Assembly (NCBI GenBank): GCA_945910815.1
Contig: CAMDZD010000011.1
Location: 1-64,000, forward strand
Source: an uncultured Clostridia bacterium
Lineage (GTDB): Bacteria > Bacillota > Clostridia > Oscillospirales > Ruminococcaceae
Length of the DNA: 64,000 nucleotides
Reading direction: 5' to 3'
This document shows positions 55,732 through 64,000 of the stretch, one piece after another. The position numbers and the translations under genes were made by a program. The number at the start of each line of letters is the position of its first letter. Position 1 is the first letter of the stretch. The notes under the pieces are model-generated. The model did not search any database. It was not told where the DNA came from and saw only the letters and a list, made by a program, of their open reading frames with translations.

Positions 55732-56730
55732 TTATTTTATATCAACAAATCCGACTTTTCTGTAAGCCTTTGAGACAATTCTCTGCGAATATGCGAGAGC
55801 CTTTTCAGCACCTTCGGTATAGCATTTTTTCAGATATTCCTTGTCAGCACTGTATTCCGCAAATTTTTCACGGATAGGGGCAAGATGGTCAGCAACAGCC
55901 TCGCCGACAGCAATTTTGAAATCGCCGTAGCCCTTTCCTGCAAATTCCGATGTAATTTCATCGAAAGTCTTTCCGGTAACGCTTGAATAGATAGTCATAA
56001 GGTTATTGATACCGTCCTTGCCCTCACGGTAACAGATTTCTGATTCGCTGTCAGTAACAGCACGCTTGAACTTTCTTATAATAGTATCCTTATCATCAAG
56101 AATAAGAATACAAGCGTTAGGATTTTCATCAGATTTTGACATCTTTTTTGTAGGCTCCTGCAATGACATTACCTTTGCACCGACTTCGGGAATATAAGCG
56201 TCGGGAATTTTAAAGAGTTCGCCGTAACGCTGATTAAATCTCTGAGCGATATTTCTTGCAAGTTCGAGGTGCTGTTTCTGGTCAACACCGACAGGAACCA
56301 AATCGGCATTGTATGCAAGAATATCAGATGCCATAAGTACCGGATATGTGAAAAGACCTGCATTTATATCATCGGGGTGACGCTTGCTCTTGTCCTTGAA
56401 CTGCGTCATTCTTGAAAGCTCTCCGAACTGTGTTGCACAGCTTAAAACCCAGCTTAATTCCGCATGAGTTTTTACATGGCTCTGAATGAAAAGTATTGAT
56501 TTTTCGGGGTCAATACCGCATGCCATAAGAAGTGCATATGCATCGAGCGTATTTTTGCGGAGTTTTGCCGGCTCCTGTCTTACTGTTATAGCATGCATAT
56601 TTACAACACAGTATATGCAGTTATATTCGTCCTGAAGCGGTTTCCAGTTGCGGACAGCACCTATATAGTTGCCGAGTGTAAATGTTCCTGTGGGCTGAAT
56701 ACCGCTGAAAATAACTTTTTTATCTTCCAT
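55732..56730 (-). CDS. trpS: Tryptophanyl-tRNA synthetase
   Basis: 332 residues from ATG 56730 (AGGTGATTTAT upstream). Class Ic signatures: FSGIQPTGTFTLGNYIGAV, with GNYIG as the HIGH-type motif, and KKMSKSDENP as KMSKS. The Trp pocket region includes GVDQKQHLELARNIA. It charges tRNA-Trp. No T-box leader is visible, because the gene follows an unknown gene by only 18 bp. Confidence 0.96.
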   Translation of the reverse strand: MEDKKVIFSGIQPTGTFTLGNYIGAVRNWKPLQDEYNCIYCVVNMHAITVRQEPAKLRKNTLDAYALLMACGIDPEKSILFIQSHVKTHAELSWVLSCATQFGELSRMTQFKDKSKRHPDDINAGLFTYPVLMASDILAYNADLVPVGVDQKQHLELARNIAQRFNQRYGELFKIPDAYIPEVGAKVMSLQEPTKKMSKSDENPNACILILDDKDTIIRKFKRAVTDSESEICYREGKDGINNLMTIYSSVTGKTFDEITSEFAGKGYGDFKIAVGEAVADHLAPIREKFAEYSADKEYLKKCYTEGAEKALAYSQRIVSKAYRKVGFVDIK

Positions 56731-56748
56731 ATAAATCACCTGAAAAAA

Positions 56749-57273
56749 TTACTTATTTTTATTTCTTGATGCCTGCTGGTCTTTAAGCTGACATGTTCTT
56801 ACTTCTGAAAGAACTTTCTGATAGAGATTGAAAACTCCTCTTTTTTCGGGTGATTCCTGTGCAATAGTTACCGGAAGAAGTTCAGTTTTATAGACTCCGT
56901 TGTTTGTAAGGAGATATATAAAATGTTTATTTCCTGTCGGGAGGTCAAAAGCCTTTACTTTCTGACACTGCGGGAGAAGGCTGTTTGCATAGAGAACGAG
57001 AGTGCGTGTAGCCTGAACGAGGTTGACATATCTCTGTGATGCACCGGAATATTCTCCGCCCATATTGAAGTAAAGATTTGTTGCACCATTAAGGAATGAT
57101 ACCATTGTTGTGAGTATGGAGTTGCCCATTGGCATATCAATAACTACTCCGTATACTTCATCGGGTTTGAGTTTCATTTTGAAATATTTTGACGGAAAAG
57201 TAAGAGCCTGACCTCTTGTCATAATGTAATTTTGTGTAACGCTGTATCTGTCCAGCGGTGAACGTCTTGCCAT
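56749..57273 (-). CDS. Conserved-looking protein of unknown function upstream of trpS
   Basis: 174 residues, soluble, no motif that I recognise. Notable segments are MPMGNSILTTMVSFLNGATN, YFNMGGEYSGASQRYV and a basic C-terminus ending RNKNK. AAAGGAATTTTTAGCT precedes ATG 57273. It lies 18 bp before trpS and 26 bp after the aminotransferase gene, all on the minus strand, so the three are probably co-transcribed. The even hydrophobic pattern suggests a compact alpha/beta fold. Confidence 0.75.
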   Translation of the reverse strand: MARRSPLDRYSVTQNYIMTRGQALTFPSKYFKMKLKPDEVYGVVIDMPMGNSILTTMVSFLNGATNLYFNMGGEYSGASQRYVNLVQATRTLVLYANSLLPQCQKVKAFDLPTGNKHFIYLLTNNGVYKTELLPVTIAQESPEKRGVFNLYQKVLSEVRTCQLKDQQASRNKNK

Positions 57274-57299
57274 AGCTAAAAATTCCTTTCATTAAAAAT

Positions 57300-58493
57300 T
57301 TATTTAAACATTTCCCTTGTCATTTTTCCGAGAATTTCAGTACCCTTGATAAGCTGTTCATCAGTAGGGGTTGAGAAGTTCAGGCGGAATGATGATGTCG
57401 GGTCACTTTCATTAATTGTAAAAGCATTTCCGGGGACAACAGCAATTTTATATTCTGATACGGCTTTTTTGCAGAATGATGGCATATCAGCATTTTCGGG
57501 AAGTGTACACCAGATAAACAAACCTCCCTGAGGTCTTGTAAAGCTTATTTTATCAGAGAAACATTCTTCGATTTTTGAAATCATAAGATTGCATTTCTTT
57601 CTGTAAACTGCACGGAGCTTTTCGAAATGCTTTTCCATATCAACCTGAGTAATAAATCTGTGGCATACTACCTGAGCCCATATATTTGAATGAACGTCAG
57701 AAACCTGCTTGCATACGACAATTTTCTGAATAATTTCCTTAGGAGCTGAAACATAGCCTGTTCTGAATCCGGGGGAAAGAATTTTTGAAAATGTTCCGGA
57801 ATAAATTACTCTGCCGTCAGTATCGAGAGTCTTTATAGACGGAATTTCCTCGCCCTCAAATCTCAAATCGCCATAGGGATTATCCTCAAGAATTATGAAA
57901 TTATATTTCTTTGCCAATTCATATACAGCCTTACGCTTTTCCCATGACATAGTCAGACCTGTGGGATTCTGAAAATTCGGGATAAGGTAGAGTATTTTAA
58001 CATTCTTGTTTGATTTGACAGCCTGTTCAAGCTTTTCAAGATTGATTCCATCGTTTTCAAGTTCAACTCCTACAAGATTGACATTGTAAGACCTGAAAGC
58101 ATTCAGAGAACCTATAAAGCTCGGGGATTCACATATAATAGTATCTCCTTCATTCAGAAGAATTTTGCATGCGAGTTCGTTAGCCTGCTGAGCTCCCGAT
58201 GTTATTACAAGGTCATCAATATCGGGATTAAAGCATTTTTTGAGATTAAGACTTTTTTTAAGCTCATCTCTCAGAGGAGTATAACCCTCTGTAATGCTGT
58301 ACTGCAAGGCAAGTACAGGGTCATTTTTAAGCAAATCGGCAGAAATTTCAGCAATTTTTTCAGCCGGAAAAGCTTCCGGAGCAGGATTTCCGGCAGAAAA
58401 TGAAATTACTTCGGGGTCAGATGTAAATTTCAGAATTTCTCTTATTGCCGAAGCTTTAAGAGTTGATACTTTATCTGAAAAAATATATTCCAT
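57300..58493 (-). CDS. PLP-dependent aminotransferase, class I/II (2-aminoadipate/MocR-type fold)
   Basis: 397 residues. VISFSAGNPAPEAFP at the N-terminus, ITSGAQQANELACKI, ILEDNPYGDLRF and the PLP-binding Lys in SGTFSKILSPGFRTGY place it with the LysN/2-aminoadipate aminotransferase group, which act on several amino acids including aromatic ones. It could feed 2-oxoacids to the IorAB enzyme elsewhere in the window, but that link is speculative. GAAAGGCTGATTTACT precedes ATG 58493. Confidence 0.9.
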   Translation of the reverse strand: MEYIFSDKVSTLKASAIREILKFTSDPEVISFSAGNPAPEAFPAEKIAEISADLLKNDPVLALQYSITEGYTPLRDELKKSLNLKKCFNPDIDDLVITSGAQQANELACKILLNEGDTIICESPSFIGSLNAFRSYNVNLVGVELENDGINLEKLEQAVKSNKNVKILYLIPNFQNPTGLTMSWEKRKAVYELAKKYNFIILEDNPYGDLRFEGEEIPSIKTLDTDGRVIYSGTFSKILSPGFRTGYVSAPKEIIQKIVVCKQVSDVHSNIWAQVVCHRFITQVDMEKHFEKLRAVYRKKCNLMISKIEECFSDKISFTRPQGGLFIWCTLPENADMPSFCKKAVSEYKIAVVPGNAFTINESDPTSSFRLNFSTPTDEQLIKGTEILGKMTREMFK

Positions 58494-58608
58494 AGTAAAT
58501 CAGCCTTTCTAAGATATTTTGACATTTTGTGCTTTTAATTATAACACATATTTCCCGAACAGGCAACATATATTTTTATAAATCAGAATCAAGAAAGGTG
58601 GCGTTGCC

Positions 58609-60189
58609 TTGAAAAAGCAGGATTTTATAAAAAGCTCCCTTATACTGATGATTTCGGCAGTCATATCAAAAATTCTCGGAGCAGTATTCAAAATACCTCT
58701 CACAAATATCCTTGGCGGAGTCGGAATGAGTTATTTCAGCTGTGCTTACAGTCTTTTTCTGCCCGTATATGCATTAAGCGTCACAGGACTTTCAACAGCC
58801 GTTGCACATCTTACGGCACAGAGTGCTGTTTTCGGAATGTATGACAACGCACGGAAAGTCCGGAAAACTGCAATTCTTATATTTTCCCTTACCGGACTTG
58901 CCGGAAGTCTTATAATATATTTCACAGCAAAGCCGTTCTGTACATATATAGGTGACTGTCCGGAGGCAGAGCTTGCAGTAAAGCTTATTGCACCGTCAGT
59001 ATTTTTCGGGTGCATTACAGCCGTAGAGCGTGGATATTATGAGGGATTAAGCAACATGTACCCAACGGCATTTTCACAGCTTGCGGAGGGTATCGTAAAA
59101 ATGGCATGCGGTCTTTCACTTTGCAGTTACGTTGTAAATCACAGTGAGGAAGTTCTCGCATACTTTCCGCCCGATACCGATATAAGAAGTATTTCCGCAT
59201 CGGCAGGCATACTCGGGGTAACGCTTTCTTCAGTAGGTTCACTTCTTTTCTTTCCGCTGATGAAAATTTTCTATCATGGCGAAAGAAAAATTTCACCTGA
59301 CAAAACAGTTATATCCGGAAAAAGAATTTCAAGGGAACTTATAATCACAGCACTTCCCGTCGGTATAAGTGCAGTTGTAACGAATTTAACATCACTTATT
59401 GATTTGGGAACTATTACTGCAATAGTCGGCAGAAATCCCGAACATTACAGACCTTTTGCCGATATATCAGCGGAAGATATACCGCATTTTCTTTACGGTT
59501 CATTTGCAGGAGTAACTCTGACTGTTTTCAACCTTATTCCGTCAGTAACGAATATGCTCGGAAAAGGTATTCTGCCATCAGTAACAGAGGCGTGGGAGAG
59601 CAGAGACAGAAAATCACTTGAAAAAAATACACATCAGGCACTTCTTGTATCGCTTTTTATTTCAGCACCGTCAGCGATAGGAATGGGAATCCTTGCGGAA
59701 AAAATTCTGATGTTTTTATATTCCGGTCAGCCTGATGAAGTTTCAGCAAGTGTAAGCCCCTTGCAGTATCTTATGCCCGGAATGGTTTTTCTGTGTGTAT
59801 CATTTCCGGTGTTCAGCATGTTGCAAGCCATAGGAAAGCCATCAATACCGCTTAAAATTATGATTGCCGGAACGCTTATAAAACTATGCGGAAATCTTAT
59901 TTTAATACCGCTTATGAGCATAAACGGGGCATCACTTTCCACAACAATAAGCTATTTATTTATCCTTGTGAGTTCGCTTGTAATCTATCTGAAAGCAACA
60001 CAGATAAAACTACATTTTACGAAATTTATACCAATTCTTTACTCGTCTGTATTCTGCGGAATATCTGCATGGATTGCCGACACACAGCTTTCGCCTTATT
60101 TAAGCAGTAATCAGAGCATGTTTATAAGCACTGCAACAGGAGCTGTTGTATATATGGGAATACTTTCACTTGTAAAAAAACTTGAATGA
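58609..60189 (+). CDS. SpoVB/MurJ-type polysaccharide flippase (TTG start)
   Basis: 526 residues and about fourteen hydrophobic segments. Begins at TTG 58609, with AAAGGTGG upstream and no closer ATG. N-terminal SAVISKILGAVFKIPLTNILG and YSLFLPVYALSVTGLSTAVA are typical of the SpoVB branch of the MOP exporter superfamily. Members flip lipid-linked sugars such as lipid II. It is flanked by minus-strand genes on both sides; its stop is two bases from the end of the next gene. Confidence 0.9.
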   Translation: MKKQDFIKSSLILMISAVISKILGAVFKIPLTNILGGVGMSYFSCAYSLFLPVYALSVTGLSTAVAHLTAQSAVFGMYDNARKVRKTAILIFSLTGLAGSLIIYFTAKPFCTYIGDCPEAELAVKLIAPSVFFGCITAVERGYYEGLSNMYPTAFSQLAEGIVKMACGLSLCSYVVNHSEEVLAYFPPDTDIRSISASAGILGVTLSSVGSLLFFPLMKIFYHGERKISPDKTVISGKRISRELIITALPVGISAVVTNLTSLIDLGTITAIVGRNPEHYRPFADISAEDIPHFLYGSFAGVTLTVFNLIPSVTNMLGKGILPSVTEAWESRDRKSLEKNTHQALLVSLFISAPSAIGMGILAEKILMFLYSGQPDEVSASVSPLQYLMPGMVFLCVSFPVFSMLQAIGKPSIPLKIMIAGTLIKLCGNLILIPLMSINGASLSTTISYLFILVSSLVIYLKATQIKLHFTKFIPILYSSVFCGISAWIADTQLSPYLSSNQSMFISTATGAVVYMGILSLVKKLE

Positions 60190-60190
60190 A

Positions 60191-60772
60191 TTATTTTATC
60201 ATACCTTCGGGAGGCTGAATCCATTCAGATGACTGAACCTCACATATAATAGTATCCTGTTTATCTGTTTTTTCTCCTGATGTTACATAATATCCGCATG
60301 TTACGGCTTTAGTATTTTCGGGGACAACAAATCCGACATAATTTGTCACCTCTCCGCCGGCGGGAACTGATTCAAGCTCAACATAATCATTTATAGACTG
60401 TTTTGCATAGAGATTTGCACGTACATCATTATTATACTTCTTGCCGTCTATGGTAAGATAGAAATTATTGAGATTATCAACATAGAAATTCTTATCGGAA
60501 CTGTTGCTGATAGTATATTTTACATAAATATACTTTCCACCGTCATCAGAAGTTTTATTTACATCAATTACATTGTGAACAGTGAAAGTAGTGGTATCGA
60601 CTGTAACTGATGCACCCAAATCAGTTTCGTGTTTGTTTTTTCCGATATTTTCATTTTCAACATATGATACGCTTGCTGAAGAACCGACTGTATCTGACTG
60701 ACAACCCGTTAAAAACGGTACAGCAGATACAAAAGCAGTAAGCATTAAAACAGCTGTTTTTAATTTATTCAT
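60191..60772 (-). CDS. Lipoprotein with DUF4352/DUF5067-like immunoglobulin-type domain
   Basis: 193 residues. A lipobox FLTGC near residue 24 predicts acylation at Cys. The mature part carries VDTTTFTVHNVIDVNK, YIYVKYTISNSSDKNF and a late VPAGGEVTNYVGFVVPE, the pattern of small beta-sandwich domains in Firmicute lipoproteins. Function unknown; some relatives sense the cell surface. AGGAGGATTCTTTT precedes ATG 60772. Confidence 0.83.
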   Translation of the reverse strand: MNKLKTAVLMLTAFVSAVPFLTGCQSDTVGSSASVSYVENENIGKNKHETDLGASVTVDTTTFTVHNVIDVNKTSDDGGKYIYVKYTISNSSDKNFYVDNLNNFYLTIDGKKYNNDVRANLYAKQSINDYVELESVPAGGEVTNYVGFVVPENTKAVTCGYYVTSGEKTDKQDTIICEVQSSEWIQPPEGMIK

Positions 60773-60881
60773 AAAAGAATCCTCCTAAATAATCAGAAGT
60801 GCTGAAAGCACTTAATTAGAATTATATCACAAAAACTTCAAAAAATCAAGTACAAATTCGGACAAATTTATTTTTTATTAA

Positions 60882-60912
60882 AAAAAGCGGTATTCCGCAA
60901 AAAGGAATACCG
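60882..60912 (-). terminator. Terminator after the ferredoxin gene
   Basis: Minus strand GGTATTCC (60911-60904) with GGAATACC (60896-60889), then GC and six or more T. Confidence 0.87.
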
Positions 60913-60938
60913 GCCGTTGATATTTTTTTGACTGATAA

Positions 60939-61136
<198 letters not shown>

Positions 61137-61163
61137 TCAAGATTTTAAAAAATCTCTGATGAT

Positions 61164-61192
61164 ATTGTAACACAATCCTTAAAAAAAATCAA
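61164..61192 (-). promoter_or_regulatory. Promoter of the ferredoxin gene
   Basis: Minus strand TTGATT (61192-61187), 17 bp, TACAAT (61169-61164). Confidence 0.75.
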
Positions 61193-61244
61193 GTGTTTCT
61201 GAAAAAAATTCACAAAATTTTTCAAAGAAAATAGTGACATATTT

Positions 61245-62636
61245 TTATACTTTTTCAGGATTTCCGCTTATAAAGATACCTGCAAAAATCCAGAATAAGG
61301 GTGAAAACGTAATATTTCCCGCACCGATGAAAAATATAATCACTCCGCAGAGGGTTATAAACATTGAAATATATGTGCAGACATCATTTTTATCTGCTTT
61401 AAGTTTTCGGAATCCGATATATATAACAGATACCAGAACAGCTAAAAAGAATATAAGCGAGGGGATTCCCCTTGTTGCGGTTACATAGAGATATTCATTA
61501 TAATTCTTGTCAAAAGTTCCGGAATTTTCGATAATATTATAGCTTGAATGAAGCTGTGGATATACAAGATTTTCCTCACCGGTTCCGACAAGCGGATATT
61601 TTTTTATTATTTCAAAAGTTTTCGAGTTAAGGTATGAATATACATCGGCAGTATTTTCAACGTCAAAATCCTTTGTACTGAAATTTCCGCTTGAACCTAT
61701 TCTGTTGAATGAATCAAACCACATTAATGCACCGTCATGCAGTGAATAGCTTGAATTTTCGCATACTGCTCCGGAATTTACAAGAAGTACCGCACATAAT
61801 GCTGAAACAATTACACCCACAGGCTTGAGAAAATTTATCTTAGGAGATTTTTTTATTAATATAGTAACTGTTACGGCAATAACTGACAATGCAATTCCGA
61901 CAACGGAAATAAGCGAATATGTGAATATCATCACAAATGCAAATAATACTGATGATGCAGTGTAAATTATTTTACGCTTTTTACCCTCAAAAAGTACACT
62001 TCCGACAAGAGCCGAAACAAGTGCAAGACTCAGAACCATAGCAAGAAACAGCGGACTCTGTGAAAGTCCGGAACATGCATTTACATCTCCTGCCGATACT
62101 ATATAATCATACTTGCTCGGCATTGAATCAATAAAAATCTGAGGCAATGCCCAAAAAGAATTTATAATTCCCATAGCTGTAAGCGAATCAAAAATTTTTA
62201 TTTTAAATTTATTTTCTGATACTGCTGAAGCTGTCACAAGGAAACAGAAATAAAATATTATTGCAAGGAGTCCCTCTCCCCTGCCGTTAAATCCATAGAA
62301 TGATACATCTTTATCATATGAATTAATAAGTGATACAACGCCCCATAAAATCATTGCTCCGAATGATAAAACAGGTATAAGCCTTTTCTTTTTAATATAT
62401 CCCTTTATAAATGCTATTACAGCCATTATCATACAGATTACTCCGCATAAAGCCAATGCACCAGATATAATCGGATACGATATTTTTTCTATATCAAATT
62501 CGCATGGAATTGTTGCAAGGGATATTAATATACATGGAAGTATCAGCGAAACCGATGCAATCTGCGAATATTTTTCAGCAGTCAGATTAAGTATGAAATT
62601 TGACTTTTCACTTGTATTGAATATAGTTTTTGCCAT
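61245..62636 (-). CDS. O-antigen ligase/Wzy-like polytopic membrane protein
   Basis: 463 residues with about twelve hydrophobic segments and one larger extracytoplasmic loop (about 290-390) that contains DFDVENTADVYSYLN and YPLVGTGEENLVYPQLHSSY. The pattern GNGEN-type plus H in that loop resembles the WaaL/Wzy family, which ligate or polymerise surface glycans. Acceptor and donor are unknown. ACGGAGGATTCTTTT precedes ATG 62636. A terminator separates it from rny upstream. Confidence 0.8.
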   Translation of the reverse strand: MAKTIFNTSEKSNFILNLTAEKYSQIASVSLILPCILISLATIPCEFDIEKISYPIISGALALCGVICMIMAVIAFIKGYIKKKRLIPVLSFGAMILWGVVSLINSYDKDVSFYGFNGRGEGLLAIIFYFCFLVTASAVSENKFKIKIFDSLTAMGIINSFWALPQIFIDSMPSKYDYIVSAGDVNACSGLSQSPLFLAMVLSLALVSALVGSVLFEGKKRKIIYTASSVLFAFVMIFTYSLISVVGIALSVIAVTVTILIKKSPKINFLKPVGVIVSALCAVLLVNSGAVCENSSYSLHDGALMWFDSFNRIGSSGNFSTKDFDVENTADVYSYLNSKTFEIIKKYPLVGTGEENLVYPQLHSSYNIIENSGTFDKNYNEYLYVTATRGIPSLIFFLAVLVSVIYIGFRKLKADKNDVCTYISMFITLCGVIIFFIGAGNITFSPLFWIFAGIFISGNPEKV

Positions 62637-62654
62637 AAAAGAATCCTCCGTTAA

Positions 62655-62695
62655 AAAATTAATGCGGACAGCTTTTTAAAGTGTCCGCATTTTCT
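62655..62695 (-). terminator. Terminator after rny
   Basis: Minus strand ATGCGGACA (62690-62682) with TGTCCGCAT (62670-62662), followed by TAATTTTTT. Confidence 0.87.
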
Positions 62696-62702
62696 GAAAA
62701 AA

Positions 62703-64000
62703 TTATTTTGCGTAATCAGTTACACGGCTTTCACGGATAAGATTAATTTTAATTTGTCCGGGATAATCCATTTCTTTTTCAATCTGACTTGCGATTTTTC
62801 TTGCAACAATAACCATTTTTTCATCGTTAATGACTTCAGGAGCAACCATAATTCTTATTTCACGTCCAGCCTGAACAGCGTAGCATTTTTCGATACCCTG
62901 ATAAGACTTGCAGATTTCCTCAAGCTTTTGCAGACGCTTGATATAGCTTTCATAGTTTTCACTTCTTGCACCGGGTCTCGCAGCGGATATTGCATCAGCT
63001 GCCTGAACTAAACATGCTATAACGGTTTTAGGTTCAACATCATTATGGTGTGCCTCTACGGCATGAATTATATTGGGGTTTTCGTTGTATTTTTTACATA
63101 CATCAACACCAATCTGAACATGTGAGCCTTCAATTTCAGCTGTAAGAGCCTTTCCTATATCGTGGAGAAGTCCGGCACGGCGAGCCATATTAGCATCAAC
63201 GCCGAGTTCGGAAGCAAGGACTCCGGCAAGCTTTGCAACTTCAATTGAATGGTCAAGAACATTCTGACGATAGCTTGTTCTGTAATGCAAACGTCCGAGG
63301 AGTTTCACAAGCTCATGATTTATACCATGAACATTGGTTTCAATAACAGCTCTTTCACCCTCCTGTTTAATACGGTGTTCAACTTCACGCTTAGCCTTTT
63401 CAACCATTTCCTCTATGCGTGCAGGGTGGATTCTTCCGTCAGCTATAAGCTTTTCAATAGCAATTCTTGCGACTTCACGTCTTACCTGGTCAAAGCAGGA
63501 TATAGTGATAGCCTCGGGAGTATCATCAATTATAAGGTCAACACCGGTGAGTGTTTCAAGAGTTCTGATATTTCTTCCCTCACGTCCGATAATTCTGCCT
63601 TTCATTTCGTCATTAGGCAGAGGAACTACTGAAACGGCACTTTCTGAGACCTGGTCGGAAGCACATTTAGCTATTGCAAGAGAAATATAATTTCTTGCCT
63701 TTTCCTGACAATCGTCCTTGAGCTGTTGTTCATAGGACGCAATTTTAACGGCTTTTTCGTGAATCAGGTCATTTTCGAGATTTGATAGTATGTATTCCTT
63801 TGCCTGTTCCTTGGTAAATTCAGAAATTCTTTCAAGAACGTCCATCTGACTTTTTTTGATAGCTTCGGCATCATTGAGGGCGTCATCAGCTTTTTTAAGC
63901 TTTTGATTGAGGAGTTCCTCTTTTTTCTCAAAGTTATCATTTTTTTTGTCGAGACTTTCTTCTTTCTGTTGCATACGTCTTTCCTGACGGGTCAATTCTG
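62703..64000 (-). CDS. rny: Ribonuclease Y (5' end outside window)
   Basis: About 432 residues are visible of a family length near 520; the N-terminal membrane anchor and first part of the coiled coil lie beyond base 64000. Visible parts in order are a charged coiled coil ([17 protein letters not shown]), the KH domain ([19 protein letters not shown]) and the HD domain with metal ligands in LLHDIGKAL and [10 protein letters not shown]. RNase Y starts mRNA decay in many Firmicutes and is membrane-bound. A terminator follows. Confidence 0.96.
   Translation of the reverse strand, partial: ELTRQERRMQQKEESLDKKNDNFEKKEELLNQKLKKADDALNDAEAIKKSQMDVLERISEFTKEQAKEYILSNLENDLIHEKAVKIASYEQQLKDDCQEKARNYISLAIAKCASDQVSESAVSVVPLPNDEMKGRIIGREGRNIRTLETLTGVDLIIDDTPEAITISCFDQVRREVARIAIEKLIADGRIHPARIEEMVEKAKREVEHRIKQEGERAVIETNVHGINHELVKLLGRLHYRTSYRQNVLDHSIEVAKLAGVLASELGVDANMARRAGLLHDIGKALTAEIEGSHVQIGVDVCKKYNENPNIIHAVEAHHNDVEPKTVIACLVQAADAISAARPGARSENYESYIKRLQKLEEICKSYQGIEKCYAVQAGREIRIMVAPEVINDEKMVIVARKIASQIEKEMDYPGQIKINLIRESRVTDYAK

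Overview
The window looks like a chromosomal segment of an AT-rich anaerobic Firmicute, most likely a Ruminococcus-like member of the Oscillospiraceae. The evidence is two secreted proteins ending in ruminococcal-type dockerin modules, an indolepyruvate:ferredoxin oxidoreductase/PaaK fermentation locus, RNase Y, a SpoVB-type flippase, strong Gram-positive Shine-Dalgarno sites and several TTG starts. All identifications come from reading the translated sequence; no database search was run.

Bases 1-8885 are an integrated mobile element. From a strong promoter near 8120 the minus strand reads excisionase, tyrosine integrase, a small ribbon-helix-helix mobilisation protein, a RepA-like RecA-fold ATPase and, after an inverted-repeat region that could be oriT, a Mob/Pre-type relaxase. 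A divergent XRE regulator sits beside the excisionase, and the element abuts the intact 3' end of guaA, a known integration hotspot. The cargo is the striking part. It holds a 740-residue long prokaryotic Argonaute whose complete DEDD catalytic tetrad and YK-QK 5'-end pocket can be placed. Divergent from it is an EcoRI-family adenine DNA methyltransferase whose 3' part carries an in-frame array of at least twelve AGAAG pentamers, which is the architecture of a phase-variable gene. Behind the Argonaute lies a decayed fragment of a second methyltransferase of the same family.

Bases 8886-24700 are core chromosome: guaA, a RodA/FtsW protein, a ComM/YifB ATPase and a membrane protein on the minus strand, then rpoB-rpoC (rpoB with a very acidic tail) and purA followed by an unknown membrane protein with five APVLD(D/E) motifs. 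Bases 24744-35202 carry surface and envelope functions: a dockerin-CAP protein, a MarR-controlled heterodimeric ABC exporter, an EamA transporter, a dockerin leucine-rich-repeat protein whose promoter spacer contains a run of 16 T, a phosphoribosyltransferase, a GHL10-type lipoprotein and a GH25 lysozyme.

Bases 35350-49137 run mainly on the plus strand: ispD-ispF-HAD phosphatase, iorA-(unknown gene)-iorB-paaK for aromatic amino-acid or 2-oxoacid catabolism, a zinc-ribbon protein, a membrane lipase, rmuC, and the glycogen/maltodextrin pair malQ-glgP. Bases 49178-64000 are mostly minus strand: a ROK regulator, an AEC transporter, a YfhO-like membrane protein, rqcP, HU, mazG, trpS, an unknown protein, an aminotransferase, a DUF4352-type lipoprotein, a 56-residue ferredoxin, an O-antigen-ligase-like protein and the 3' part of rny. 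A SpoVB-type flippase at 58609 runs the other way. No rRNA, tRNA or CRISPR array was recognised.
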